Source: Polyangiaceae bacterium (GTDB lineage: Bacteria > Myxococcota_A > Polyangia > Polyangiales > Polyangiaceae). From it: a stretch of 64,000 nt of DNA. Below the pieces are notes generated by a model that was not told where the DNA came from, made no database searches, and saw only the letters and a list, made by a program, of their open reading frames with translations. Shown here piece after piece: positions 51,787-59,888 of this stretch. How positions within the stretch are numbered: the stretch's first letter is position 1; every line of letters starts with the position of its first letter. The stretch covers positions 186,001 through 250,000 of the forward strand of contig JAWKRG010000004.1 of NCBI GenBank assembly GCA_041389725.1, given 5' to 3'. The position numbers and the translations under genes are program-made.

Positions 51787-52836
51787 ATGAGTCGGGCGAC
51801 TGGGTTCTTGTTTGTTTGTTTGTTGGTGCCGGCTTTGACGTCATCGTCATGCGCGCCCGCTCCTCGGGGTGCGGCTGCAACGCCTGCCGCCGCTGACACG
51901 GCAACGGTGGGCGCCGCGAGCACCGAACCGTCACCGCCCGAGGCGCCGAACAGCGCCGCCCCGGCTCAGTCGCCGCCCGCCGCGTCTCCTCCGACGCTAG
52001 GCGAGCTGGAACTGAAAGACGTGAAGCGCGTGCTCGAGTCCCCCGTGCACTCCCTCGGGTTCGGCAAGAAGGGACGCGCGGCTGCCCTCGGCACCGACGC
52101 CTACATGGATTCCGGCAGAGGATTCGAGAAGCTCACGGCACCCGCCAGTGTCTCGGAACACGTGCAAATCTACTTCGGCCGCGACAACATGCCGCGCATC
52201 ATGGGTTACGCCGGCACGGGCGGCGGCGAGGGCGTGTATGGACGCTGGCGCAAACAAACCTGGCAGCGCGGTCTCGACGAGATCGGTCGCTTGGGAGCGG
52301 GCAGCTCGCCCTTCTTCGGCGTGTTGGGCTACGCCGATCCCGAGGTCGTCTGTCGCGTTGGCGAGGTGTGCTTGGTCAAGCGCCTCACCGGTTGGAAGAC
52401 CGTCAATCCGCCGCCTGGGACGCCGCAGGTGGTGCTGCTTTCGGGCAGCGTGGCGTGGGCCTTCGATCGCACCGCGCTCTACCGTCTGCACCACGACAAG
52501 GAGTGGCGCAAACTCGACGGCGTGCCATCCCTCACCGACGCGACGGCCCTGGCCGGCGGTGACGACAATCTATGGGTTGGAAGCGGCGGTGGCGTCTTGC
52601 ACCACTTCGACGGCAAAGCATGGTCGCAGCGCGTGGCGCCAACCGGGTCGATCCGCGGCATGCTCGCCGAAGACAAAGTGCTTTGGGTCGTCGGCGACGA
52701 CGGAGCGCTCTTCTTCGACGGCGCGGCGTGGAAGCGCGTGAAGGGCGTTCAAGGGCCGCTGTCGATCGCGGCGCGCGACGAGGACGGCGCTCTATGGTTC
52801 GCGGGCAAGAGCGGCGTGTGGAAGGCGCAGCCGTGA
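51787..52836 (+). CDS. Beta-propeller-like lipoprotein
   Basis: A 349-residue lipoprotein (signal ending LTSSSCAPA), a Pro/Ala/Ser linker to about residue 70, then repeated propeller-type strands with Trp and Gly (SVAWAFDRTALYRL, NLWVGSGGGVLHHFDGKAWSQ, VLWVVGDDGALFFDGAAWKRV, ALWFAGKSGVWKA). These resemble two-component-type or ELWxGT propeller blades. It is probably periplasmic or outer membrane. It converges on the aldo/keto reductase gene with one base between stops. Confidence 0.75.
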   Translation: MSRATGFLFVCLLVPALTSSSCAPAPRGAAATPAAADTATVGAASTEPSPPEAPNSAAPAQSPPAASPPTLGELELKDVKRVLESPVHSLGFGKKGRAAALGTDAYMDSGRGFEKLTAPASVSEHVQIYFGRDNMPRIMGYAGTGGGEGVYGRWRKQTWQRGLDEIGRLGAGSSPFFGVLGYADPEVVCRVGEVCLVKRLTGWKTVNPPPGTPQVVLLSGSVAWAFDRTALYRLHHDKEWRKLDGVPSLTDATALAGGDDNLWVGSGGGVLHHFDGKAWSQRVAPTGSIRGMLAEDKVLWVVGDDGALFFDGAAWKRVKGVQGPLSIAARDEDGALWFAGKSGVWKAQP

Positions 52837-52837
52837 C

Positions 52838-53830
52838 TCAGCGCGCGCCGTAGTTGTGGGCGCTGCTCTCTTCGTTGCGATCCGTGGCGGGCGGCGGCGT
52901 GGGCGACAGCGCGGCGATCTCCGCATATAGCTCCGCAGTCATCGAGACGTCCGCCGCGGCCAACGCAGGTCGCAGCTGTTCGAGATTGCGCGCGCCGAGG
53001 AGCGGTGCCGTCACGCCAGGATGCGCGGCGACCCAGGCGATGGCAAGGCTGGCAGGGTGCACGCCCATGCGGCGTGCCAGCGCAGTGAAGCGTTCCGCCG
53101 TCTCGTAGTTCGACTTGTCGCCGTAGCGCGTTTGGTACATCGCGTTGTCGACCAAGCGCCCGGAGCTCGGGCGCACGAAGGAGCCGTACTTGCCCGCGAG
53201 CAGTCCGCCGCCGAGGGGACTGTAGGGAAACACGGCGAGCTTCTCGGCCAGCGCCAGCGGCAAGATCTCGACTTCGGCTTGGCGCTTGACCAAGTTGTAC
53301 ATCGGCTGCATCGCCACGATGGGCGACACACCGAGACGCTCGGCGACGCCCAGCGCCCGCGCGGCTTGCCAGGCTGCGAAGTTGCTCACCGCGGGGTACA
53401 GGATCTTGCCGCTCTGGATCAGCTGCTCCACTGCGGTGAGGGTCTGCTCCAGGGGCGTTTCATCGTCGAAGCGATGGAGAAAGAACAAGTCGATGCGATC
53501 CGTGCCGAGGCGCTTCAAGCTCGCTTCGACGGCGCGTACCAGGTGGTAGCGTGAGCTGCCGCGCGCGTTGACGTCCTTCGACGTGGGGAAGTAGGCCTTG
53601 CTGGTCAGCACGACCTCGTCCCGACAGCTCGCGACGAGGCGTCCCAGGATCTCCTCGGAACGCCCACCGTTGTAGACGTCGGCCGTGTCGAACACGTTCA
53701 CACCAGCGTCGCGGCAGGCGTTGAACATGGCGCCCGCACCGCACTCGTCGGCGTCTCCGCCGAAGGACATGGTGCCAAACGCCAACTGCGAGACACGAAC
53801 GCCCGTGCGGCCCAGGAATCGGTACTCCAT
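52838..53830 (-). CDS. Aldo/keto reductase
   Basis: A 330-residue NADPH-dependent oxidoreductase of the AKR superfamily (TIM barrel). The catalytic tetrad is visible as Asp 48 and Tyr 53 in VFDTADVYNGG, Lys 78 in LTSKAYF and His 119 in FFLHRFD. YSPLGGGLLAGKY and the C-terminal LLGARNLEQL match NADPH-binding regions. Substrate unknown; the subgroup reduces aldehydes in the cytoplasm. Full length for the family. Start ATG 53830. Confidence 0.92.
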   Translation of the reverse strand: MEYRFLGRTGVRVSQLAFGTMSFGGDADECGAGAMFNACRDAGVNVFDTADVYNGGRSEEILGRLVASCRDEVVLTSKAYFPTSKDVNARGSSRYHLVRAVEASLKRLGTDRIDLFFLHRFDDETPLEQTLTAVEQLIQSGKILYPAVSNFAAWQAARALGVAERLGVSPIVAMQPMYNLVKRQAEVEILPLALAEKLAVFPYSPLGGGLLAGKYGSFVRPSSGRLVDNAMYQTRYGDKSNYETAERFTALARRMGVHPASLAIAWVAAHPGVTAPLLGARNLEQLRPALAAADVSMTAELYAEIAALSPTPPPATDRNEESSAHNYGAR

Positions 53831-53961
53831 GCGGCGGATGCTTCGACGGAGACGTGACCGGAGTCAAGGCGAGGATTGAGCGGTGGCCGCCGAGGTAGTT
53901 CACGTCGGTCCTGAGACGGGGACTCACCAAGGGCGGACTCCGCGGCCATGTCGCGCCTTGC

Positions 53962-53999
53962 GGGAGTAGCGCTCCGTGCTGCCGTGGGTCGAGACCCCA
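53962..53999. repeat. Dispersed intergenic repeat, copy 3
   Basis: GGGAGTAGC, then GTGGGTCGAGACCCCAATAC. It shares layout with 3408-3440 and the GGGTC-GA-GACCC core with 9847. The gap 53831-54103 also contains GATTGCGCGACGGC twice but no gene that I can support. Confidence 0.35.
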
Positions 54000-54090
54000 A
54001 TACCCTTGGAGTCAAATGCCCTTGCGACCATGTACGACCGATTGCGCGACGGCTGTCGAGGCGGGGATTGCGCGACGGCCCTCTGCACAC

Positions 54091-54096
54091 TAGCGT
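54091..54096 (+). promoter_or_regulatory. -10 box TAGCGT, leaderless-type
   Basis: TAGCGT ends seven bases before the ATG at 54104. Confidence 0.5.
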
Positions 54097-54103
54097 GTCG
54101 CCC

Positions 54104-54661
54104 ATGGCGGGGCGCTGGTTGAGTCCGTTTTTGATGTTGGTTGCCGCGTGTGGCGGGGCGACGCCGCCTGCGGAAGCGCCGGAGGCGAGTGGCGATGGCG
54201 ACGCGCCCGTTGACACGCCTGCGGAGAGCGAAGCAACGCCGAGTGCAGACGAATCGGCGGGCACGGAGACGGCAGACTCGGAGTCGAACGCGAACAGCGA
54301 TGCGCCCGCGAACACCACGCTGAGCGACGACGATCTCCGCGAGGTGTTGCAGCAGGTGTTGGGCGATCCGGACTTGGCGCGCTACTTCCATTTGGATCGC
54401 CCAGGACGTCTGCCTTTGAAGATCCAGGGCGAAGGGCTTCCCGCCAAGCTCGAGGTGACGGTCGGCGGCTACGACGTGAAGGTCGTGGACCAACCGCCGA
54501 AAGCCAAGGACGCCGTGATGGTGTTCACGAAGATCGAACGCGACGGAGACTCGGCGCGGCTGCGCTACGAGTACGACGTCGAAGGCGTGCGGGGCTCGGC
54601 AGTCGTGTACTACAAAGGCGGCACTTGGCGCTTGGGTGCCAACCGCGTGATCGAGAAGTAG
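54104..54661 (+). CDS. Acidic-linker lipoprotein
   Basis: A 185-residue lipoprotein (signal MAGRWLSPFLMLVAAC). Residues 20-75 are a Glu/Asp/Ala/Ser-rich linker. A folded C-terminal part follows (LREVLQQVLGDPDLARYFHL, then beta strands LEVTVGGYDVKVVD, AVMVFTKIERDGDSARLRYEYDVEGVRGSAVVY). Not assigned to a family. The leaderless-type promoter sets the start, although the frame is open 52 codons upstream. Confidence 0.7.
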   Translation: MAGRWLSPFLMLVAACGGATPPAEAPEASGDGDAPVDTPAESEATPSADESAGTETADSESNANSDAPANTTLSDDDLREVLQQVLGDPDLARYFHLDRPGRLPLKIQGEGLPAKLEVTVGGYDVKVVDQPPKAKDAVMVFTKIERDGDSARLRYEYDVEGVRGSAVVYYKGGTWRLGANRVIEK

Positions 54662-54667
54662 TCGCGG

Positions 54668-55039
54668 GTGCTGCGCCAGGACTACATCGGGCGACTCATT
54701 CAGCAGCTTGCCGAAGCGCTGGCGCGAATCGCCGGCCTGTCGCGTCGCGATCAGCGTGACGAGATCGAGCAAGAACTGCAGTCCGCCGAAGCGGCCCTGG
54801 GCTTGTTCAAGGGTATGGACCGCTTGGACGCGCGCTCGGCGGCGATGATTCTGGGTGGGGGCGACAAGGTCGTGCTGGCCGCGCAGTTGATCGAGCAGCG
54901 GGCGATGCTCGCGGCTGAAGCCGGCGACGCGGCGCGCGAAGCCGTCCTGCGGCGACGTGCGCGTGAGTTGCTCGCCTGCGCCACGCCTCACGAGTTGGTC
55001 CGGGAAGCGGCCGAGCTGGGCACGCGTCTCGGGCGTTGA
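54668..55039 (+). CDS. Small helical protein, DUF6483-like
   Basis: A 123-residue all-helical cytoplasmic protein beginning at GTG 54668, six bases after the upstream stop (MLRQDYIGRLIQQLAEALARIAGL). The N-terminal motif resembles a small family of bacterial proteins (DUF6483-like) of unknown function. It is probably co-transcribed with the lipoprotein ahead. The family assignment is tentative. Confidence 0.6.
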   Translation: MLRQDYIGRLIQQLAEALARIAGLSRRDQRDEIEQELQSAEAALGLFKGMDRLDARSAAMILGGGDKVVLAAQLIEQRAMLAAEAGDAAREAVLRRRARELLACATPHELVREAAELGTRLGR

Positions 55040-55156
55040 CCCGCGCCCGCGCCGCGGCAGACATTTCGCCAGGAGCGGCATGAAAATCCGCCGATCCACG
55101 TAGACTTGAGCAACGTCCTATCCGTCGCGCCTCGGGCCACGTATGGGGACGACACC

Positions 55157-56188
55157 ATGCCCAACGCCTACATCTCCGGCACTGGCTTCTACGTTCCTCC
55201 CGACGTCGTCAGCAATGATGAGCTGGCGAAGCGCTACGGCATCGACACGACCCACGAGTGGATCGTCAAGCGCACTGGCATCGAGGAGCGCCGCTTCGCG
55301 AAGGAAGGTGTGGGCACGAGCGATCTGGCGCTGCCGGCTGCCAAGGATGCCATCGAGCGCGCTGGGCTTCAGCCGCGTGACATCGACATGATCCTGTTCG
55401 CCACCCTGTCGCCGGATCACGCGTTCCCCGGTTCGGGCGTCTACTTGCAGGAGAAGCTCGGCTTGTGCGAAGGGGACCAAGCGAAGTTCGTTCCCGCGCT
55501 GGACATTCGCAATCAGTGCTCGGGGTTCGTCTACGGCCTTGCCACGGCGACCAGCATGGTGGAGTCGGGGCGAGTCAAGCACGTGCTGCTCGTCGGAGCG
55601 GAGACTCACTCGGCCGCGCTGGATCTGTCCACGGGCGGGCGCACCGTGGCGTCCCTCTTCGGTGACGGCGCGGGCGCCGTCGTAGTCAGCGCCACCGACG
55701 AGGACCGCGGGGTCCGCGGTTGGTATCTCGGCGCCGACGGTCGTCATGCGGACGTGCTGTCACAGAAGGTGTGGGACATCCGCAAGCGCCCGTTCATTCC
55801 GCTCAACGAAGAGGGCGTGGGGCAAGTGCCGCCGAGCCACATGTGGGCTCAGATGGACGGCAAGCAGGTGTTCCGCAATGCCGTCGAGCGCATGATCGGC
55901 GTGCTGATGCAGGCTTGCATGGATCAGAACCTGACCCGCGACGACATCGACCTGTTCTGCTTCCACCAAGCCAACATGCGCATCAACCAGTACGTTGCGC
56001 AGCAGATTGGCATCCCGGAAGAGAAGCTGGTGCACAACATTCAGCGCTACGGCAACACGACCGCCGCGACGATTCCGATTCTCTTGGCAGAGGCCGAACG
56101 GGACGGGCGCTTGAAGCGTGGCATGAAGGTGGCCATGATCGCCTTCGGCTCGGGGTTCACCTGGGGCGCCGCCATCGCCGACTGGTGA
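55157..56188 (+). CDS. 3-oxoacyl-ACP synthase III family protein (FabH-like)
   Basis: A 343-residue thiolase-fold condensing enzyme. The catalytic triad is visible: Cys 121 (NQCSGFVYGL), His 270 (FCFHQANMR) and Asn 300 (YGNTTAATIP). The last domain has GSGFTWGAA. It would start a fatty acid or a specialised acyl chain from acyl-CoA and malonyl-ACP. No fab or polyketide genes adjoin it, so the product is open; an insert around residues 195-235 (SQKVWDIRKRPFIPLNEEG) differs from housekeeping FabH. ATG 55157 follows GGGGAC; an upstream in-frame start adds only 17 residues. Confidence 0.9.
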   Translation: MPNAYISGTGFYVPPDVVSNDELAKRYGIDTTHEWIVKRTGIEERRFAKEGVGTSDLALPAAKDAIERAGLQPRDIDMILFATLSPDHAFPGSGVYLQEKLGLCEGDQAKFVPALDIRNQCSGFVYGLATATSMVESGRVKHVLLVGAETHSAALDLSTGGRTVASLFGDGAGAVVVSATDEDRGVRGWYLGADGRHADVLSQKVWDIRKRPFIPLNEEGVGQVPPSHMWAQMDGKQVFRNAVERMIGVLMQACMDQNLTRDDIDLFCFHQANMRINQYVAQQIGIPEEKLVHNIQRYGNTTAATIPILLAEAERDGRLKRGMKVAMIAFGSGFTWGAAIADW

Positions 56189-56264
56189 GGCCGTCTAGCG
56201 TCGCGATAGTCTGATGGGTTGGCCCATCCGGTGGCGTGGCTAGTGAGCCAGTCCTGCGCCGTGA

Positions 56265-56270
56265 TACGCT
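56265..56270 (+). promoter_or_regulatory. -10 box TACGCT, leaderless-type
   Basis: TACGCT ends seven bases before the ATG at 56278. Confidence 0.5.
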
Positions 56271-56277
56271 CGGCTTC

Positions 56278-57267
56278 ATGTTTCGACGTGCACTGATCTG
56301 CGTTGCGATGGTGGGCGTGGTTGCTGCGTGCGGCAGCGAGGACGACTCGGGAACCAAGGCTGGCTCTGGCGGCGCCGCGGGTAGCTCCGGATCCGCCAGC
56401 GGTGGCGCTTCTGGCAGCGGCGGAGTCTCCAGCGGCGGAGCGTCCGGCAGTGGCGGTGCGTCCAGCGGCGGCTCGTCGGGGGCGAACACTGGTGGCAGCA
56501 GCGGAAGTGGAACCGGTGGGAGCGCTGGCAGCGGCGGTTCCGCGGGCGTGTGGAGCCCCAAACCGGGAACCAGTTGGCAATGGCAGCTCACGGGCACGAT
56601 CGACGAAAGCGTCGATGCCGCCATGTACGACATCGACCTGTTCGACAACCCTGCCGCGACGATTCAATCCTTGCACGGCAAGAACCGCGTGGTGGTGTGT
56701 TACTTCTCCGCCGGCAGTCGCGAAGATTGGCGTCCTGACGCGTCGCAGTTCACGGCCGCAGACTACGGCAAGGGATTGGTGGGCTGGCCTGGCGAGAACT
56801 GGCTCGATGTTCGCTCCCAGAACGTTCGCGCCATCATGAAAAAGCGCCTCGACATGGCCGTGCAGAAAGGCTGTGACGGCGTGGAACCCGACAACGTCGA
56901 TGGCTACGACAACGACACGGGCTTTCCTCTGACGGCGAACGACCAACTCGACTTCCTGAAGTTCCTCGCGACTGAAGCGCATTCCCGTGGGCTCTCCGTG
57001 GGCCTGAAGAACACCTTGGGCTTGATTCCGCAGGCGGTGAGCAGCTTCGACTTCGCGGTGAACGAAGAGTGTCTGAGCTTCAAGGAGTGCGGCGAACTCG
57101 CGCCGTTCATCTCCTCCGGCAAAGCAGTGTTCCACGTGGAGTACGTGGACAAGTCTTCGCAAGGAGCTTCCAAGCAAATGCAAGTGTGCGGGCAAGCCAG
57201 CATCAAGGGCTTCTCCACCCTGATCAAGACTTGGGACTTGGATGCGTGGCGACTGACCTGCCCGTGA
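56278..57267 (+). CDS. GH114-like glycosidase lipoprotein
   Basis: A 329-residue lipoprotein (signal ending GVVAAC), a long GGASGSGGVSSGG-type tether to about residue 95, then a TIM barrel of the endo-alpha-1,4-polygalactosaminidase (GH114) type. Landmarks are WQWQLTG, VVVCYFSAGSREDWRPD, GCDGVEPDNVDGYDND (acidic active-site cluster) and VGLKNT. Such enzymes degrade galactosaminoglycan exopolysaccharides. It would act outside the inner membrane. Confidence 0.88.
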   Translation: MFRRALICVAMVGVVAACGSEDDSGTKAGSGGAAGSSGSASGGASGSGGVSSGGASGSGGASSGGSSGANTGGSSGSGTGGSAGSGGSAGVWSPKPGTSWQWQLTGTIDESVDAAMYDIDLFDNPAATIQSLHGKNRVVVCYFSAGSREDWRPDASQFTAADYGKGLVGWPGENWLDVRSQNVRAIMKKRLDMAVQKGCDGVEPDNVDGYDNDTGFPLTANDQLDFLKFLATEAHSRGLSVGLKNTLGLIPQAVSSFDFAVNEECLSFKECGELAPFISSGKAVFHVEYVDKSSQGASKQMQVCGQASIKGFSTLIKTWDLDAWRLTCP

Positions 57268-57289
57268 AGGGGCAGCCGGCTAGCCCCTT

Positions 57290-57840
57290 TGCGGCGCGAT
57301 CCTCGCCAAGTTTGGCAGGACACGGCGGTGTCTCGCTGGCGGTCGGCAGTCAGCAATCAGCGGTCAGCTTGGCGGAGCGGAAGGGAGCGTTGCGAGCATG
57401 CACAGCTCGCGCGGTTTGGGGTCGGTGACGACGGCCCGTCGTCCGAGCTCGGTGACGTGGTAGTCCCCGCGTTGTGTCCAAAGCCCGGGAGCGTGCCGTG
57501 AGGGACGATGCGATCCCACCAAGAGACAGTTCCCAGGGTTTTCAGCATCGCCGCCGGCTCCGCCAGCGAACTCGAGTATCAGATGCTCCTGGCGCACGAC
57601 CTCGAGTACTTGCCACGCGATGCGTACGCCATGCTCGCCGAACAAGTTGCCGAGGTGAAACGAATGCTTTACCGATTCATGCAGTCGCTCAGTTCTGATG
57701 GCTGACGGCTGACGGCTGACGGCTGACGGCTGACGGCTGACGGCTGACGGCTGACGGCTGACGGCTGATGGCTGATGGCTGACGGCTGATGGCTGACGGC
57801 TGATGGCTGACGGCTGATAGCCCAGCGTTGCGCATTTCCT
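57290..57840. mobile_element. Long copy of heptamer element enclosing a four-helix-bundle remnant
   Basis: The 5' end is TGCGGCGCGAT, two bases, TCGCCAAGT (57290-57311), matching 8566-8587. Four heptamers in reverse orientation follow (57341-57368, e.g. AATCAGC, GGTCAGC). The body encodes a fragment of a four-helix-bundle protein (57541-57705). A direct array of 18 heptamers spans 57695-57820, and the tail CCCAGCGTTGCGCATTTCC closes the element. The reversed and direct arrays could pair into a long stem. It occupies most of the 587-base gap after the GH114-like gene. No transposase or reverse transcriptase is seen, so mobility is inferred only from the repeated ends. Confidence 0.6.
57541..57705 (+). 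pseudogene. Four-helix-bundle protein (23S IVS/Avd family), C-terminal remnant
   Basis: The frame reads IAAGSASELEYQMLLAHDLEYL then EQVAEVKRMLYRFMQSL. This is the signature of the last two helices of the four-helix-bundle family (TIGR02436/PF05635). This family includes proteins encoded in 23S rRNA intervening sequences and the Avd accessory factors of diversity-generating retroelements. The first helices are missing, and the frame can only start at 57508 with unrelated residues, so it is a decayed copy. Its stop codon lies inside the first heptamers of the array. Confidence 0.65.
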
Positions 57841-57854
57841 TCAGCTTCGCCGGT

Positions 57855-58094
57855 CTAGGACTCTTCTTCCAGCTTGTCCAGGTCCAACAGATTCGTCGGC
57901 GATGCTTCGTCGATGGATCGGCGGAGTAGATCCAACCACTCGAAGGCTTCGTCATCGCCTTGGGTGGCGGCGTGCAGCACGTAGCCCATGCCCGTTGCCA
58001 GCTCGCGTCGGGCCGACTGCACTTTCTCTTCCTTGAGCATGGTGGCTGCCGTCTCCAAATGGCGCGCAAGGTCCAGCTGCCACGATGTACTCAT
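57855..58094 (-). CDS. Small helical protein, unknown
   Basis: A 79-residue soluble, mostly helical and acidic protein (MSTSWQLDLARHLETAATML ... LLDLDKLEEES). Not recognised. The ATG at 58094 is fixed by a TATTCT box six bases upstream. It is divergent from the Ser/Thr kinase at 58206 with 111 bases between, and its 3' end lies 14 bases from the heptamer element. Confidence 0.65.
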   Translation of the reverse strand: MSTSWQLDLARHLETAATMLKEEKVQSARRELATGMGYVLHAATQGDDEAFEWLDLLRRSIDEASPTNLLDLDKLEEES

Positions 58095-58100
58095 GCGCCA

Positions 58101-58106
58101 AGAATA
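58101..58106 (-). promoter_or_regulatory. -10 box TATTCT, leaderless-type
   Basis: TATTCT on the minus strand ends six bases before the ATG at 58094. Confidence 0.5.
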
Positions 58107-58190
58107 GCAGATCGCGCCGCGCATCAGGTGGGATCGCCGGGCCATGGTGGACCTGCGGGCCCGGAAGGTTCCCGCGGGCGAGTAACCTGA

Positions 58191-58196
58191 TATCTT
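58191..58196 (+). promoter_or_regulatory. -10 box TATCTT before the kinase
   Basis: TATCTT ends nine bases before the GTG at 58206. Confidence 0.45.
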
Positions 58197-58205
58197 GGGC
58201 CGGCA

Positions 58206-59807
58206 GTGAGTCTGGTTCCGAACACGCCCAAGAAGCTGGGCCGCTACGCGCTCCACGGCCGGCTGGCTTCGGGCGGCATGGCCAGCGTGCATCTCGGACG
58301 TTTGCTCGGCCCCGTGGGGTTCTCACGAACCATCGCGATCAAGCGATTGCACCCGCAGTTGATCAAGGAGCGCTCCTTCGTGTCCATGCTGCTGGACGAA
58401 GCTCGGCTGGCAGCGCGAATTCGTCACCCCAACGTCGTGCCGGTGATCGATGTCGTGGCCGACGAGGGGGAGTTGTTCCTGGTCATGGAGTACGTGCATG
58501 GCGAGACCCTGGCTCGCCTGCTGATCAATGCCAAAGATCAGGCGCCACCGCCGGACGTCATTACCCGCATCGTTGTCGACTTGCTAAATGGCTTGCACGC
58601 CGCACACACGGCGACCGACGAACGCGGCGCGGCGCTGAACATCGTTCATCGCGATGTGTCCCCGCAAAACGTGCTGGTCGGCGTGGATGGCGTGTCGCGC
58701 GTTACCGATTTCGGTGTGGCGAAGGCGGTAAACCGACTGCAGTCCACCAGTGACGGTCAGGTGAAAGGCAAGCTGGCCTACATGGCCCCCGAGTACTTGC
58801 AGGGACAAGGCCTGGACCGCCGCGCGGACATCTATTCGGCGTCCGTGCTGCTTTGGGAAGGCTTGACCCGCCGTCGGCTGTTCGCGCGCAAGAGCGCTAC
58901 GGACACCATGCAACTCATCGTCTCCGGCGCCGTACCGCCACCCAGTCGCTTTGCGCCGTGGCTGAGTCCCGTATTGGATGAAGTGGTGATGCAGGGGCTT
59001 GCACGCGATCCCAACCACCGATTCTCGTCCGCTCTGGCCATGGCCACCGCGCTTCAGGAGTGCGCGGTGCTGGCGCTGCCTACCGCCGTGGGCCAATGGG
59101 TTGAGCAGTGCGCCCCGCGTGAGCTCGAGCTGCGGACTCGCCTGGTCAACGAGGTCGAAGCGGTGGAATCCGATGACCCCGTGAGTCTCGCCGGCGGCAA
59201 AGCGCTGGTCGACGCGGTGATGTCGACGCGCACGCAACCGCGCCGGAATGCCGAGCTGGCGGGGACCATGTTGCTCACGGATTACAAGTCCCCGGGCGGT
59301 GGATTGGCGTCGGGGCCCGTGACGCATCCTGGCCTGGGTGAAGCGCCGGCGGGTTCGCCGCAGACCTCTACCAATCAACACGCCGCCCCCCTCGCACCCG
59401 CCCACTCCCCGTTTCCGACAGGCGAGAGCGCTGCGGTTCCCATCATGACCGGCCAAGGGCCAGTGCCAGTCGCGTATGCCTCGCCAGCTGCGGCCGCACC
59501 CGCCATGCATGGACATGCGACGCCTCCTCCCATGGCCGCACCGGTCATGCCTGGACATCCCACGCCGCCCCCGATGGCGGCCGCACCCGCCATGCACGCG
59601 CCCGGGCATGTTCAGATGCCTGCCGCGGCGCAAGGGCATCTGCCTCCGTCCTTCGTCAACACCTTGCCGAGCGCGGAAGATCCCATCGTCATTCCGCAAA
59701 AGTCGAAGGCGCCGCTCTACATCTTCGTCGCGCTGCTGCTGCTGGCCGTGCTGGGTGGTCTTGCCGCAACCGGCTACTTCGTGATCCTACCGCGACTACA
59801 TCGCTAG
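58206..59807 (+). CDS. Pkn-type transmembrane Ser/Thr protein kinase
   Basis: A 533-residue kinase. Glycine loop LASGGMASVHLG, Lys 46 (AIKRLHP), catalytic HRDVSPQNV with Asp 150, DFG at 168-170 and AYMAPEY. The HRDVSPQN form is common in myxobacterial kinases. Residues 320-500 are a Pro/Ala/His/Met-rich linker with repeats of HGHATPPPMAAP type. A C-terminal transmembrane helix (about 506-527) leaves only a few residues outside, so it has no large sensor domain. GTG start. Confidence 0.92.
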   Translation: MSLVPNTPKKLGRYALHGRLASGGMASVHLGRLLGPVGFSRTIAIKRLHPQLIKERSFVSMLLDEARLAARIRHPNVVPVIDVVADEGELFLVMEYVHGETLARLLINAKDQAPPPDVITRIVVDLLNGLHAAHTATDERGAALNIVHRDVSPQNVLVGVDGVSRVTDFGVAKAVNRLQSTSDGQVKGKLAYMAPEYLQGQGLDRRADIYSASVLLWEGLTRRRLFARKSATDTMQLIVSGAVPPPSRFAPWLSPVLDEVVMQGLARDPNHRFSSALAMATALQECAVLALPTAVGQWVEQCAPRELELRTRLVNEVEAVESDDPVSLAGGKALVDAVMSTRTQPRRNAELAGTMLLTDYKSPGGGLASGPVTHPGLGEAPAGSPQTSTNQHAAPLAPAHSPFPTGESAAVPIMTGQGPVPVAYASPAAAAPAMHGHATPPPMAAPVMPGHPTPPPMAAAPAMHAPGHVQMPAAAQGHLPPSFVNTLPSAEDPIVIPQKSKAPLYIFVALLLLAVLGGLAATGYFVILPRLHR

Positions 59808-59821
59808 CCTCGGCCGCCCTC

Positions 59822-59873
59822 TCGATAGCTGATAGCTGACGGCTGATAGCCCAGCGTCGCCCATTTCCCTTTC
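59822..59873. repeat. Short heptamer array with conserved tail
   Basis: Four heptamers (the first degenerate, TCGATAG) at 59822-59849, then CCCAGCGTCGCCCATTTCC. The 5' end motif seen at 8566 and 57290 is absent, so this is a 5'-truncated copy. It sits between the kinase and the convergent phosphoesterase gene. Confidence 0.7.
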
Positions 59874-59888
59874 TTGGTTCCGGCAAGG

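Noticed and set aside
51545..51934. Minus-strand open frame reading QLSAFSFQLSAF through the heptamer array
   Set aside because: It is an automatic product of a 7-base repeat lacking stops on that strand; it has no start signal and overlaps the lipoprotein start at 51787.
57364..57645. Minus-strand frames over the heptamer element
   Set aside because: They have no recognisable domain, and the plus strand clearly encodes the four-helix-bundle remnant there.
57695..57820. CRISPR-like array
   Set aside because: Units are seven bases with no spacers, so this is a tandem repeat and not a CRISPR.
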